DNA of 64,000 nt from UBA1351 sp963677885 (GTDB lineage: Bacteria > Bacillota > Clostridia > Lachnospirales > Vallitaleaceae). Where the stretch lies: positions 2,976,001-3,040,000 of the forward strand of contig OY782500.1 of the NCBI GenBank assembly GCA_963677885.1, read 5' to 3'. The position numbers were made by a program, and so were the translations under genes. This document shows, in pieces, positions 35,718 through 45,123 of this stretch; the first letter of the stretch is position 1; every line of letters begins with the position of its first letter. A model generated the notes under the pieces. That model searched no databases. It was not told where the DNA came from and worked only from the letters and a program-made list of their open reading frames with translations.

Positions 35718-37475
35718 ATGATGGAAAAATTCAAGCAGTATTTGAAGAAGATGAAAATTAAAAAGCAGATACATTATTCCATGCTCTTGATTACAATCCT
35801 GTCATCAATTTTGCTGAGTGTAGTGGCTTACAGAGTATCCAAGTTCATGATTGAACGCAATTACAAGGAAGCCTATACCTATAACCTGGAAGTGTCTTCC
35901 AACATTGTAGATATTCAGCTAAACAAGATTATTGATTCCATGAGAAATGCCCTTTTGGATGAGGATATGATTGATGTCCTAAAAACGGCTCATGAGACAA
36001 AGTCCTCCAAACTTTTTGTTACTGCCGATGACATTATCCTGACCAGGAGCCTGGTAGAGCTTGCAGGACAGTATGATATGATTGAAGGTATTTCGGTAAT
36101 CAGTACTGACGGACGGTCCAAGTTCTACTATAAAAGAGTCAAAAGTGGTGCTTTTGAACACTATTATCAAGAGGACAATATTCTGACCATGGATTGGATC
36201 CAGGATACCTATGATGCAAATGGCCGTGAGATTTTCTACGGATATGATGTTCTTTTGGGACAAGAAGAGCCATATTTCACCATAGCAAAAAAATTGATTG
36301 AACCTTTTACCGGCGATTTTGTTGGTTATATGGTAGTTTCCATTAGAGACAAGGTTTTTGAAAAGGCCTTTGGAAATGGAGTGGACCGTCATGTATCAGT
36401 CAGTTCTCTGGTTGTTGACAGACAGGGACTTAAGACCATTGTATATACCAACAGTAAAGAAGAGCTTGGTCATGATATGATGACGACTTATCTAAGTAAC
36501 CTGAATGATAATCCCAACTATCTTTACAGTGTTTATGTCAATCAGGTAACCGGTTTTGAGTTGGTCAACAGTATACAAAAAGATGATTTGGAGCAGGATT
36601 CACTGCTTATTGGAAGAACAATATTTCTCACTTTCGTATTCCTACTGATAGTCTCTACTTATATTTCCAAGATGATCTCTGATCAAATTAACCGCCCACT
36701 CAATCAGTTGGAATCGGTTATCGTAGAGGTTGGAGAAGGTAACAGGCATATTCAGGAAGAGTTTGATGAAAGTGAAATCGGTCTTCTGGGTCAGAAGTTC
36801 AAGAACATGGTTAATAACAACCTGGAACTTAGAGAGAGACTTCTAAATGCAGAGATTCATGAAAAAGAAGCTGAGCTCTTACTCCTTCAAGCACAGATCA
36901 ATCCCCACTTTCTTTATAATACCTTGGACTCCTTATATTGTATGGCTGTTATTGAAGAGAATGAGAAGATTGCATCCATGGTAGAATCCCTGTCCAATAT
37001 TTTTAAACTGAGTCTTAACAAAGGCAAGAATATCATCAAAGTTGAAGATGAGATTAAACATATACAGGAATACATGGCTATTCAGAACTTCCGTTTTAAT
37101 AACCGGTTTGAATTGAATGTAGATATAGAGGATGACCTTATGGACGGTTTTACCATAAAACTTATCTTGGAACCATTTGTAGAAAATGCTATCCAGCATG
37201 GACTTGAAAAACAAATAGGTCCGGGAAAAGTAGAGGTTACCGGAAAACGTGTCGATGAAAACCGAATTCGATTTACCATTGAAGACAATGGTGTCGGTAT
37301 TGAGGATATGGCTGCTGTTGAAAAAGGATATGGCATTAAAAATGTTCGGGAAAGAATTCGTATGTATTATGGCGAGGACTATGGAGTAAAGCTGGAAAGC
37401 AAACCGGGTCAAGGTACATGTGTCACCATCGATATCCCCTATGATACCCAGAGAAGGGAGGACCACAATGATTAG
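35718..37475 (+). CDS. YesM-type sensor histidine kinase
   Basis: 585 residues from ATG 35718 (TTG at 35715 and ATG at 35721 are alternatives; the ribosome site AGGTAGG is weak). Membrane helix at about 20-42, extracellular Cache-like sensor domain, second helix about 298-318, HAMP, then NPHFLYNTLDSLY with the phospho-accepting His, N box EPFVENAIQHG, and GVGI / GYGIKNVRERI. It forms an operon with a response regulator and a solute-binding protein, suggesting binding-protein-assisted sensing. Confidence 0.92.
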   Translation: MMEKFKQYLKKMKIKKQIHYSMLLITILSSILLSVVAYRVSKFMIERNYKEAYTYNLEVSSNIVDIQLNKIIDSMRNALLDEDMIDVLKTAHETKSSKLFVTADDIILTRSLVELAGQYDMIEGISVISTDGRSKFYYKRVKSGAFEHYYQEDNILTMDWIQDTYDANGREIFYGYDVLLGQEEPYFTIAKKLIEPFTGDFVGYMVVSIRDKVFEKAFGNGVDRHVSVSSLVVDRQGLKTIVYTNSKEELGHDMMTTYLSNLNDNPNYLYSVYVNQVTGFELVNSIQKDDLEQDSLLIGRTIFLTFVFLLIVSTYISKMISDQINRPLNQLESVIVEVGEGNRHIQEEFDESEIGLLGQKFKNMVNNNLELRERLLNAEIHEKEAELLLLQAQINPHFLYNTLDSLYCMAVIEENEKIASMVESLSNIFKLSLNKGKNIIKVEDEIKHIQEYMAIQNFRFNNRFELNVDIEDDLMDGFTIKLILEPFVENAIQHGLEKQIGPGKVEVTGKRVDENRIRFTIEDNGVGIEDMAAVEKGYGIKNVRERIRMYYGEDYGVKLESKPGQGTCVTIDIPYDTQRREDHND

Positions 37476-38517
37476 ACTGGCAGTTTTTGATGATGAATAT
37501 GTAGTTGTTCAAGGCGTCGAAGCCATGATTAGAAAAATGGAACTGGATTTTGAAGTTGTTGGAAAAGCCTATGATGGCAATACAGCCTTTGATGTTGTCA
37601 AGGAAGTCCGACCGGATGTTATCATGACAGATATCCGTATGCCGGGAATGGATGGTCTCCAACTCATTGAAAAGGTCAAAACAATCCTTCCTGATGCCTG
37701 TTGTATTGTAATCAGCGGTTATCAGGAATTCGAGTACGCCAGAACAGCTCTTAACCTGGGCGTTAAAGGATATATAGATAAACCCATTACCATGGATAAG
37801 GTCAAAAAGGTTTTTGAAGATATTGAAATTGACTTTAAACGTAAACAGGAAATCATGTCCAATGACCAGCATGTGGATCGGATTGCCCAGTTAACGGATG
37901 ACCTAACCCAGGAAATCAAGGAAAATTCCTTTATGGGCATCGAAAGCAAAATGCAGGAAATCCAAAAGCTTCACCGGAAGATTTTTCCGGAGTTGGAATC
38001 CTACAAGCTGGAATCCTATAAATTAATCTGTATCCTATTGGGTGTTTTTTATGAAGGTCATGCAGCCCATGAAATCGACAAACATTTTCCATCGTTTAAA
38101 AATCTGGAAATGACAATAGACCAGGATGGTGTCGATGAGTACATCATGATCATTCTGGAATCCATGATTGAAAAAATGAAAATATTAAATACAGGAACCC
38201 ACCACCAAACCATTATAAAAATTCTGGAGCATATCACCCATCACTACAATGAAGATTTTGGCTTAAACGAAATGGCTGATATGGTGGATATGAACCCCAA
38301 CTACCTCAGTAATCTTTTTAAGGAGGAAGTCGGTATCAGTTTTGTCAAATACCTGACTAATATCCGGATTGACAGAGCTAAAGAACTCCTTCTTGAAGGC
38401 GAAAAAGTTGTACAGGTCAGTAAAAAAGTAGGCTTTAACAATTACCGGTATTTTTGTGAAATCTTTAAACGTTATGAAGGCAAGACTCCCAGCGAGTATA
38501 AAGGCCAGAGACGGTAA
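37468..38517 (+). CDS. YesN-type response regulator
   Basis: 349 residues from ATG 37468 after AGGGAGG; the frame extends upstream but within the kinase gene. Receiver domain (VFDDEYVVVQG, phosphoacceptor Asp in DVIMTDIRMPGMDG, Lys in YIDKPI), middle helical region (about 130-250), and C-terminal AraC DNA-binding pair (LNEMADMVDMNPNYLSNLFKEE ... VGFNNYRYFCEIFKRYEG, read in parts). It overlaps the kinase gene by 8 bp. Likely activator of its own operon and perhaps the GH127 operon. Confidence 0.93.
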   Translation: MIRLAVFDDEYVVVQGVEAMIRKMELDFEVVGKAYDGNTAFDVVKEVRPDVIMTDIRMPGMDGLQLIEKVKTILPDACCIVISGYQEFEYARTALNLGVKGYIDKPITMDKVKKVFEDIEIDFKRKQEIMSNDQHVDRIAQLTDDLTQEIKENSFMGIESKMQEIQKLHRKIFPELESYKLESYKLICILLGVFYEGHAAHEIDKHFPSFKNLEMTIDQDGVDEYIMIILESMIEKMKILNTGTHHQTIIKILEHITHHYNEDFGLNEMADMVDMNPNYLSNLFKEEVGISFVKYLTNIRIDRAKELLLEGEKVVQVSKKVGFNNYRYFCEIFKRYEGKTPSEYKGQRR

Positions 38518-38532
38518 AGAGGAGGAAAACGT

Positions 38533-39885
38533 GTGAAACCAACCTTACAGATATTACTCATAGTCATTGCCCTGGCCCTTCTTGGCTGTGGTCCAATTAA
38601 AGATTTATATCTAGTCGATGATGAGGGGGATATCCATGTCCAAAATAACAGTAAGGTTTTGAAAATCCTCTCAATCTGGCCTGAAGACAGTGATAACGGG
38701 AAGCTGATTGTCGAGTTGACTGAACAATATATACAGGAAGAAAACCCTGACTTTGATTATGAATATGAACTGGTTTCTGTTGAAAATCTGGACAGAAAGT
38801 TGGCCACTCTCGTGGCGTCAGATGACCTACCTGATGTTTTTGTTTATGATTCAGGAGTACCACTTAAGCAGTTGGTTGAAGCCAATGTTCTCCTTGATAT
38901 CGGACAGGCCCTCAAGGATATGGGAGCGGATAAATATTTGGATGACAGTGCAGTTGAACTTTTGAAATCCATATCAGACACAACCTCGATTTATGACCTG
39001 CCCCTTGGACTTAATGTGGAAGGTTTTTGGTATAACAAGGAACTCTTTGCTCAGGCAGGAGTAGAAGTGCCTGAAACATGGGATGATATGTTAAAGGTTT
39101 GTGAGACACTACTGGCAAAAGGCATCCAGCCCATTTCGGCAGGAGGCAGTGACAAATGGCCCCTAACCAGACTCATTAACGCTTATGCTTACCGTAGTAT
39201 GGGAAAAGATGTAATGGACAGGGCCGCCAATGGTGAAATTGATTATACAGATCCCGGACTAATCGAAGCTGCTGATATGATTTGGTCAATGGCTATGAAG
39301 GGATATTTTGGAGATAATGTCATAACTGTAGACCAGGGAACCGCCGGTGACCTTTTGCTGTCAGGTCAAGCTGCCATGTTCTATAACGGAAGCTGGTTTA
39401 CTGAAAATTTGGTTTCAGACAGCAATCCTGCCGGAGATGACGGCATAGGATTTTTCAGCGTTCCCCTGGTGGATCCAAGTATATCGGATATACATGAATA
39501 TCCCATGAACTGCGGGAATATTTTGGCCATGGACAGGAAGAAATATGATGACCAAACAGCGGATTGGCTCTACTATTTCGTCTCCCATATTGGAGATTTG
39601 GCCATGGAAGAATTTGGAGCAGTCAAAGGCTACCAGTATGCCAAGGAGAAAGAAATGCATCCTTATTCCCTTCTGGTTGCTGAAACATTAAGTCAGGTTG
39701 AAGGCTCCACCAAATGGTTTGAAGCTTCCATGGACACACTAACCAAGGATGCTGCCCATACCGGAGTTGTTTCATTGGTAAATGGTGAAATTACCGGTCG
39801 AGAGTATATGCAGATGATACAGGATGCCTCAGAAGGAAGCGGACAGAACAATCATTCAAGTGACGACTTGGATAATGATGATTGA
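38533..39885 (+). CDS. Orphan solute-binding lipoprotein of a kinase/regulator module
   Basis: 450-residue family 1 solute-binding protein from GTG 38533, which follows GGAGG. Signal peptide and lipobox LLGC (Cys about 18). Motifs: DVFVYDSGVPLKQLVEANVLLDI, ENLVSDSNPAGDDGIGFF (read in parts). No permease gene follows. Because it directly follows the kinase and regulator, it may present a sugar to the kinase rather than feed a transporter; the XylFII-LytS-YesN system of Clostridium beijerinckii is a known precedent for that idea. Confidence 0.88.
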   Translation: MKPTLQILLIVIALALLGCGPIKDLYLVDDEGDIHVQNNSKVLKILSIWPEDSDNGKLIVELTEQYIQEENPDFDYEYELVSVENLDRKLATLVASDDLPDVFVYDSGVPLKQLVEANVLLDIGQALKDMGADKYLDDSAVELLKSISDTTSIYDLPLGLNVEGFWYNKELFAQAGVEVPETWDDMLKVCETLLAKGIQPISAGGSDKWPLTRLINAYAYRSMGKDVMDRAANGEIDYTDPGLIEAADMIWSMAMKGYFGDNVITVDQGTAGDLLLSGQAAMFYNGSWFTENLVSDSNPAGDDGIGFFSVPLVDPSISDIHEYPMNCGNILAMDRKKYDDQTADWLYYFVSHIGDLAMEEFGAVKGYQYAKEKEMHPYSLLVAETLSQVEGSTKWFEASMDTLTKDAAHTGVVSLVNGEITGREYMQMIQDASEGSGQNNHSSDDLDNDD

Positions 39886-39949
39886 ATAGATGATGACACT
39901 GAATGAACAGGGTAACACTTAAGATGAAATGGAGAAAAGGGTACATAAG

Positions 39950-42900
39950 ATGAAGCAAAAGACCAGTATAACCAGCGAAAACAATAAAGATAGTGAGTCA
40001 CTATTTATGAAGGAACTTAAAAATCCGGGGCCCAACCACAGACCCCTGCCTTTTTGGTCATGGAATGATCAGTTAGACCAGGAAGAACTAAAGATTCAAA
40101 TCGATGAAATGGACGACCAGGGATTAGGTGGCTACTTTATGCACGCCCGTTCAGGTTTGGTGACTCCATACCTAAGTGAAGAATGGTTTGCCTGTATTGG
40201 TGCAGGTATTGAAAAGGCACATGAAAATGGAATGGAAGCCTGGATTTATGATGAAGAAGGATGGCCCAGTGGATTTGCCGGTGGCCTGGTTCCTGAGATG
40301 TCAAAGGACTACCACGCTAAGTATATACAACTGAAAAGCTTTTCAAGCCTTGAAGACAGCAAAGCATGTCTGGCAAAAGAAGATGTCATCGGACTCTATA
40401 TCCATGATGAGGTTGAAGAGAGTTATAAGCAGATCAGCAGCTTGGATGATCTATCCTTGGGTAAGTCTGAACTCATCTTCTTGGTTGTCAAACAGGATAA
40501 TCCTTATTATGTTGACACCATGAATAAAGAGGCTATAGAAGCCTTTACCAAAGTTACTCATGACGCTTATTATGAACGGTTTGGCTCTTATTTTGGTCAA
40601 ACGGTAAAAGGCTTCTTTACAGATGAGCCACGCTTAACCTGTGACCGTATAGGTGATATTGCCTGGTCAGACTGTATGCCCGAAGTTTTTAAAAACCGTT
40701 TTGGTTACGACATCTTTACGATTTTACCCTCCCTCTTTTTGGAAATCGGTGATTATGAATCCTATCGCTATAATTTTTGGATGACGGTGAATGACCTCTT
40801 TGTTCACGGCTATATGGAAACCCTTTACGACTGGTGTCAGGCCCATGACTGCCAATTGACCGGTCATATGATGATGGAGGAAAGTATTTTTTCCCAGATG
40901 ACATCTACAGGTGGAGTTATGCCTTTTTATGAATATATGCACATGCCAGGTATCGACTGGTTGAGACGCCCAATCCAGTCACCGGTTATTGCCAAACAGG
41001 TAGGTTCTGTTGCAGCCCAGCTAGGTATTAAATCGGTCCTGTCTGAATCCTTTGCCCTCTGCGGTTGGGATGTTACTTTGGAGGAACTGAAGTGGATTGC
41101 TGAATGGCAGTTTGTGAATGGTGTTAACAGGATATGCCAGCATTTGGAAGGCTATACCATTCGAGGATCCAGAAAAAGAGACTATCCACCATCACTTTTC
41201 ACCCAGCAGACCTGGTGGAAAAAATACAAGCCTTTTAATGATTACCTGGGTCGATTAAACCTTAGTTTATCTCAGGGTTATCAAGAAGCAGATGCCCTTC
41301 TTCTCCATCCAATGCGAAGCGGATATCTGGTTTTTGACGGCACCAGATCTGATGCAATCAGAAAGTTGGATGACGATTTTACACTAGCGGCTGAAACCCT
41401 TTCAGGCAACCATATATCCTATCATTTTGGCGATGAGACAATTGTGGAAAAATATGGCCAGGTGAAAGACGGTAAGTTTATAGTCGGCCAGGTATCCTAC
41501 GAATCTCTTGTCCTACCGACTATGTACGCCATTGATGAAAATACTCTTGAGCTGATTAACCTATTCCTTGATCAGGGTGGTCAGGTATATTGCATCGGAG
41601 AATTACCTTATTTCACCAACGGTTCAGAGACTGACTTGGAAGAGATGCTGGTAAGGTCCGTGCAAATAGAGCCTCATGAACTTCGACAAATCATGAAGCA
41701 AAGAAAATCTTTGAAGCTGTCTATAGCCGATTCCAAAGGCCAGGTCAGTGACATTCACTATCAGATGAGAAGGACTGATGATGGACTTTTAATATATATG
41801 ATTAACCTGGATAAGGAAAAAGCCTATCACACGACAGTAAAAGTCTACGACCTCTTAGGTCAGGTTAGTGAGATCAACATGAATAATGGGATGGTTGAAC
41901 CTGTCGACTATAAATCCCATGGTGGCAGTACAAGCCTTGGACTGAAATTCGACCCTATGCAGTCCCATGTTCTTCTGATTAAGCCAATGAAAAACCTGTC
42001 TTTAAGAGATGAAGACCAGTGGACCCTTGTAGATATGGATGATAACTCCTTAACTCTGGATATGTGCAAGTATTCCATTAATGGGGGAGACATTGAGGGA
42101 CCAATGGCTGTTATCCATCTGCAGCAAAAACTTATGGATCTTCAAAAACCCTGTATGGTCGACCTGTTTTTTGATGTAGATATTCGGTGTGAAGTAGAAA
42201 AGATAAAAAGAGCCGGTCTTGTTGTAGAGTCCATGGACTCCTTTGACATTCATATCAACGGAGAAAATTTGGTCCTTGATATAGAGGGTTACTGGAAAGA
42301 TAAATCCTTTGACCGTATGGATGTGACCAGTCATTTACAAGAGGGTCATAACGAGATACATCTTAGGACTGAGTTTAAACAGCCACAGAAAGTATATGAT
42401 GTCTTATACGGAACCGGTGTTTATGAAACTGAGAAAAACAAAATAACCTATGATGTAGAGCTGGAAAATATTTATCTTGTAGGGGATTTTAGTGTCTATT
42501 CAGATGGTGATTTCAGATCTGTTGAGCGACAGGGAATCTTTACGGATGGACCCTTCTATCTTGATGAAATGAGACAGACTTTTGACAGTCTTGAACTAAC
42601 CAAGCAAGGACTATTATATTTTGCAGGAAGTATAAGCTTAGAGAAAGATATTTTTGTTGATCATATCGATAAGTACAAGGAATATCTCATTGATCTTACC
42701 GGTCAAAGATCCTCCCTAATTGAAGTTTGGGTGAACGGAAACAAAGCCCATGAATCCTATTGGGCACCATATCAAAAGGATATTAAATCCTATCTTCAGG
42801 ATGGCAACAACCGGATTAACCTAAAAATATATGGATCCAACCGGAACCTATTTGGACCCCATCATCACATAGACGGTGAGTGCTACAACGTTGGGCCTGA

Positions 42901-43024
42901 CTCTTTTACCGGCAAATGGTCCTGGGTAGAGAGAAAATCAGAAGCCGATGCAACAGAGATTTTTGACCGTGACAAGAATTATTGGACCGATGCCTATTGT
43001 TTTGTCACCTTTGGCATTGTATAG
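39950..43024 (+). CDS. Large GH106-like glycoside hydrolase
   Basis: 1024 residues from ATG 39950 (AAAGGG nine bases upstream; ATG 39929 is an alternative). The N-terminal half resembles the GH106 alpha-L-rhamnosidase superfamily barrel: RPLPFWSWNDQLDQEELKIQ, GLGGYFMHARSGLVTPYL, AWIYDEEGWPSGFAGG, GFFTDEPRL (some read in parts). The C-terminal part has a galactose-binding-like beta-sandwich (DLTGQRSSLIEVWVNGNKA). No signal peptide, so it likely acts on imported oligosaccharides. The family assignment is by overall pattern; true GH106 substrates are rhamnogalacturonans, but this lineage is uncharacterised as far as I know. Operon member with the racemase-kinase fusion 15 bp downstream. Confidence 0.75.
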   Translation: MKQKTSITSENNKDSESLFMKELKNPGPNHRPLPFWSWNDQLDQEELKIQIDEMDDQGLGGYFMHARSGLVTPYLSEEWFACIGAGIEKAHENGMEAWIYDEEGWPSGFAGGLVPEMSKDYHAKYIQLKSFSSLEDSKACLAKEDVIGLYIHDEVEESYKQISSLDDLSLGKSELIFLVVKQDNPYYVDTMNKEAIEAFTKVTHDAYYERFGSYFGQTVKGFFTDEPRLTCDRIGDIAWSDCMPEVFKNRFGYDIFTILPSLFLEIGDYESYRYNFWMTVNDLFVHGYMETLYDWCQAHDCQLTGHMMMEESIFSQMTSTGGVMPFYEYMHMPGIDWLRRPIQSPVIAKQVGSVAAQLGIKSVLSESFALCGWDVTLEELKWIAEWQFVNGVNRICQHLEGYTIRGSRKRDYPPSLFTQQTWWKKYKPFNDYLGRLNLSLSQGYQEADALLLHPMRSGYLVFDGTRSDAIRKLDDDFTLAAETLSGNHISYHFGDETIVEKYGQVKDGKFIVGQVSYESLVLPTMYAIDENTLELINLFLDQGGQVYCIGELPYFTNGSETDLEEMLVRSVQIEPHELRQIMKQRKSLKLSIADSKGQVSDIHYQMRRTDDGLLIYMINLDKEKAYHTTVKVYDLLGQVSEINMNNGMVEPVDYKSHGGSTSLGLKFDPMQSHVLLIKPMKNLSLRDEDQWTLVDMDDNSLTLDMCKYSINGGDIEGPMAVIHLQQKLMDLQKPCMVDLFFDVDIRCEVEKIKRAGLVVESMDSFDIHINGENLVLDIEGYWKDKSFDRMDVTSHLQEGHNEIHLRTEFKQPQKVYDVLYGTGVYETEKNKITYDVELENIYLVGDFSVYSDGDFRSVERQGIFTDGPFYLDEMRQTFDSLELTKQGLLYFAGSISLEKDIFVDHIDKYKEYLIDLTGQRSSLIEVWVNGNKAHESYWAPYQKDIKSYLQDGNNRINLKIYGSNRNLFGPHHHIDGECYNVGPDSFTGKWSWVERKSEADATEIFDRDKNYWTDAYCFVTFGIV

Positions 43025-43039
43025 AAAGTAGAGGATAAC

Positions 43040-45055
43040 ATGAAAGTAGGATTAGTCTACACAAGTACGACACCTGAGTTAATTCAGATGGTGGAAGATG
43101 AAGTTCATAAACAACTGGGAGAGAACATAGAGCTTGCCTCTTATCAGGATCCATCGATTTTACAGGATGCTATTGCAGCAGGCCACGTAACAGCCAAGGC
43201 CGGAGCCAAGTTAATCAGTCTCTATACCAAGGCCATACAGGAAGATGCAGACATCATCTACAATCTGTGTTCTTCCGTTGGTGAGGTAGCAGATGCAGCC
43301 CAGGATATGGGTAGCTTTTTGAATATCCCTATTGTCAGGGTAGATGAGAAAATGTGTATGGAAGCCGTTTTAGCCGGCAAACGCATTGGTGTTATGGCAA
43401 CCTTGTCAACAACCCTGAATCCTACCAAAAATACAATTATCAACAAGGCAAAAGAAGCCGGAAAAGACATTATCCTGGTTGATGGTTTGCTGGAAAATGC
43501 CTTTGGTCTTGATCAGGAAGCTTTTAAGGCCAAGATGCTGGATATGGCTAACCGCTTAAAACCAGAGGTGGATGTCCTCTTGTTTGCCCAAGGATCCATG
43601 GCATACTGTCATGGATATGTGGAAGAGAATACAGGTGTAAAAGTATTTTCAAGCCCCGGTATGGGAGCAAAAGCTTTGGCTGCTGCCGTTATAAAGAAAA
43701 GCATTGATTATGAACTAAATCAGATGAATAAGAAGCTGATCGTTCTGGATGATGATCCAACAGGTATTCAGACCGTTCATGGCATTAACGTCTATACCAA
43801 GTGGGACAGAAAGACTTTGAAAGAAGCTTTTAATGATGGTGAGAAGACCTTCTTTCTTCTGACCAACTCCCGTGGTTTAACTGAGGAGGAGACAAAGTCT
43901 CTTCACAAGGAAATTGCAGAAAATCTTCAGGCTGTTTCCAAAGAGCTTGGCAAAGATTATCTTGTTATATCCAGAGGTGATTCTACCCTTCGGGGACATT
44001 ATCCCCTGGAGACAGAAACCTTAAAAGAAGTACTGGAAGCCAATGACTATGGAGGTTTCGACGGTGAAATTCTTTGTCCCTTTTTCCCTGAAGGAGGACG
44101 CTTAACCAAAGACGGTATCCATTATATCGTCAATGGTAAAGACTGGTTGCCGGCAGGTGATTCAGAGTTTGCCAAAGACTCCACTTTCGGATACAGTCAG
44201 TCCCATTTGGGAGCCTATATTGAGGAAAAAACAAAGGGTAAGTATTTGGCTGACTCCTGCCTCCACATCACTCTTGATCAACTCTCCTATAGTAAAGTCG
44301 ATGGGATTAGAGACCAGTTAATGACAGTAAAGGACTTTAATAAAGTTATAGTAGATGCAACTAGCTATGAAGAACTGTCTGTATTTGTCCTTGCCTTACT
44401 AAAAGCCATCAATCAAGGGAAAAACTTTATGATTCGCTCAGCAGCTGCCCTTCCCAAGGTGATGGCAAATATTAACTCAGTGCCTTACCTAAGTAAGAGC
44501 CAGATTGTTGATAGTGGCAGTCATAGGGGTGGTCTGGTTATGGTTGGGTCTCACGTCAAGAAGACAACAGATCAGCTGGAAGAGGCATTAAGAAGTGACC
44601 TTGACCTGGTAGCTCTAGAGTTTGATGTTTCCAAGGTTTCCGATGATGATGTGTTTGAAGAAGAAATTCAGAGAATTGTTCAAGAGGCAGAGGAGGCCAT
44701 GAAGAAAGGCCAAACGGTTGTGGTCTTTACATCAAGGAAACTTCAACATCAAGGACAGGACAAGGAAGAAGCCCTTAAACAGTCGGTTAAAATTGCAGCA
44801 GGTGTTACGGCTATTGTTGAGAGACTGTCAGTAAGACCGAGATTTATTATCGCCAAAGGCGGTATTACATCCAGTGAAATCGGAACCAAGGCTCTAGGTG
44901 TGGTTAAGGCCAAAGTTCTGGGTCAGATAATGCCTGGTATTCCGGTATGGCAAACCGGCCAGGAGAGTAAGTTTCCCGGCATGTCCTACGTCATTTTCCC
45001 AGGTAATGTTGGCCAGACATCCAGCTTAAAGGATATGTTATCACTATTGATCTAG
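43040..45055 (+). CDS. Asp/Glu-racemase-like domain fused to OtnK-type four-carbon acid sugar kinase
   Basis: 671 residues with two domains. Residues about 1-225 resemble Asp/Glu/hydantoin racemases and arylmalonate decarboxylases (GLVYTSTTPELIQ, NLCSSVGEVADAA with Cys77, GVMATLSTTLNPT). The second catalytic cysteine position appears to be Ser186 (AQGSMAYC, with Cys190 nearby), so the usual two-cysteine racemisation is doubtful. Residues about 233-671 are an OtnK/DUF1537 kinase (VLDDDPTGIQTVHG, SRGDSTLRGHYPLE, GSHVKKTTDQL, KGGITSSEIG), which phosphorylates threonate/erythronate-type acids. The junction reads through without a stop or internal ribosome site. Followed by BKACE. I have not seen this fusion described. 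Confidence 0.88.
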   Translation: MKVGLVYTSTTPELIQMVEDEVHKQLGENIELASYQDPSILQDAIAAGHVTAKAGAKLISLYTKAIQEDADIIYNLCSSVGEVADAAQDMGSFLNIPIVRVDEKMCMEAVLAGKRIGVMATLSTTLNPTKNTIINKAKEAGKDIILVDGLLENAFGLDQEAFKAKMLDMANRLKPEVDVLLFAQGSMAYCHGYVEENTGVKVFSSPGMGAKALAAAVIKKSIDYELNQMNKKLIVLDDDPTGIQTVHGINVYTKWDRKTLKEAFNDGEKTFFLLTNSRGLTEEETKSLHKEIAENLQAVSKELGKDYLVISRGDSTLRGHYPLETETLKEVLEANDYGGFDGEILCPFFPEGGRLTKDGIHYIVNGKDWLPAGDSEFAKDSTFGYSQSHLGAYIEEKTKGKYLADSCLHITLDQLSYSKVDGIRDQLMTVKDFNKVIVDATSYEELSVFVLALLKAINQGKNFMIRSAAALPKVMANINSVPYLSKSQIVDSGSHRGGLVMVGSHVKKTTDQLEEALRSDLDLVALEFDVSKVSDDDVFEEEIQRIVQEAEEAMKKGQTVVVFTSRKLQHQGQDKEEALKQSVKIAAGVTAIVERLSVRPRFIIAKGGITSSEIGTKALGVVKAKVLGQIMPGIPVWQTGQESKFPGMSYVIFPGNVGQTSSLKDMLSLLI

Positions 45056-45123
45056 ATGATTCATAACTTAGTTTTGGGAAAGATAAAAAGTAAGAGGATT
45101 AAGCAGTTTTTGAAAGGAAGATT

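Noticed and set aside
36933..37466. 177-residue open frame on the minus strand
   Set aside because: It lies wholly opposite the histidine-kinase gene and resembles no family.
43700..43760. Possible missed stop between the racemase and kinase domains
   Set aside because: The kinase part begins like a normal OtnK start (MNKKLIVLDDDPTG), but there is no stop codon and no ribosome site, so a true fusion is preferred.
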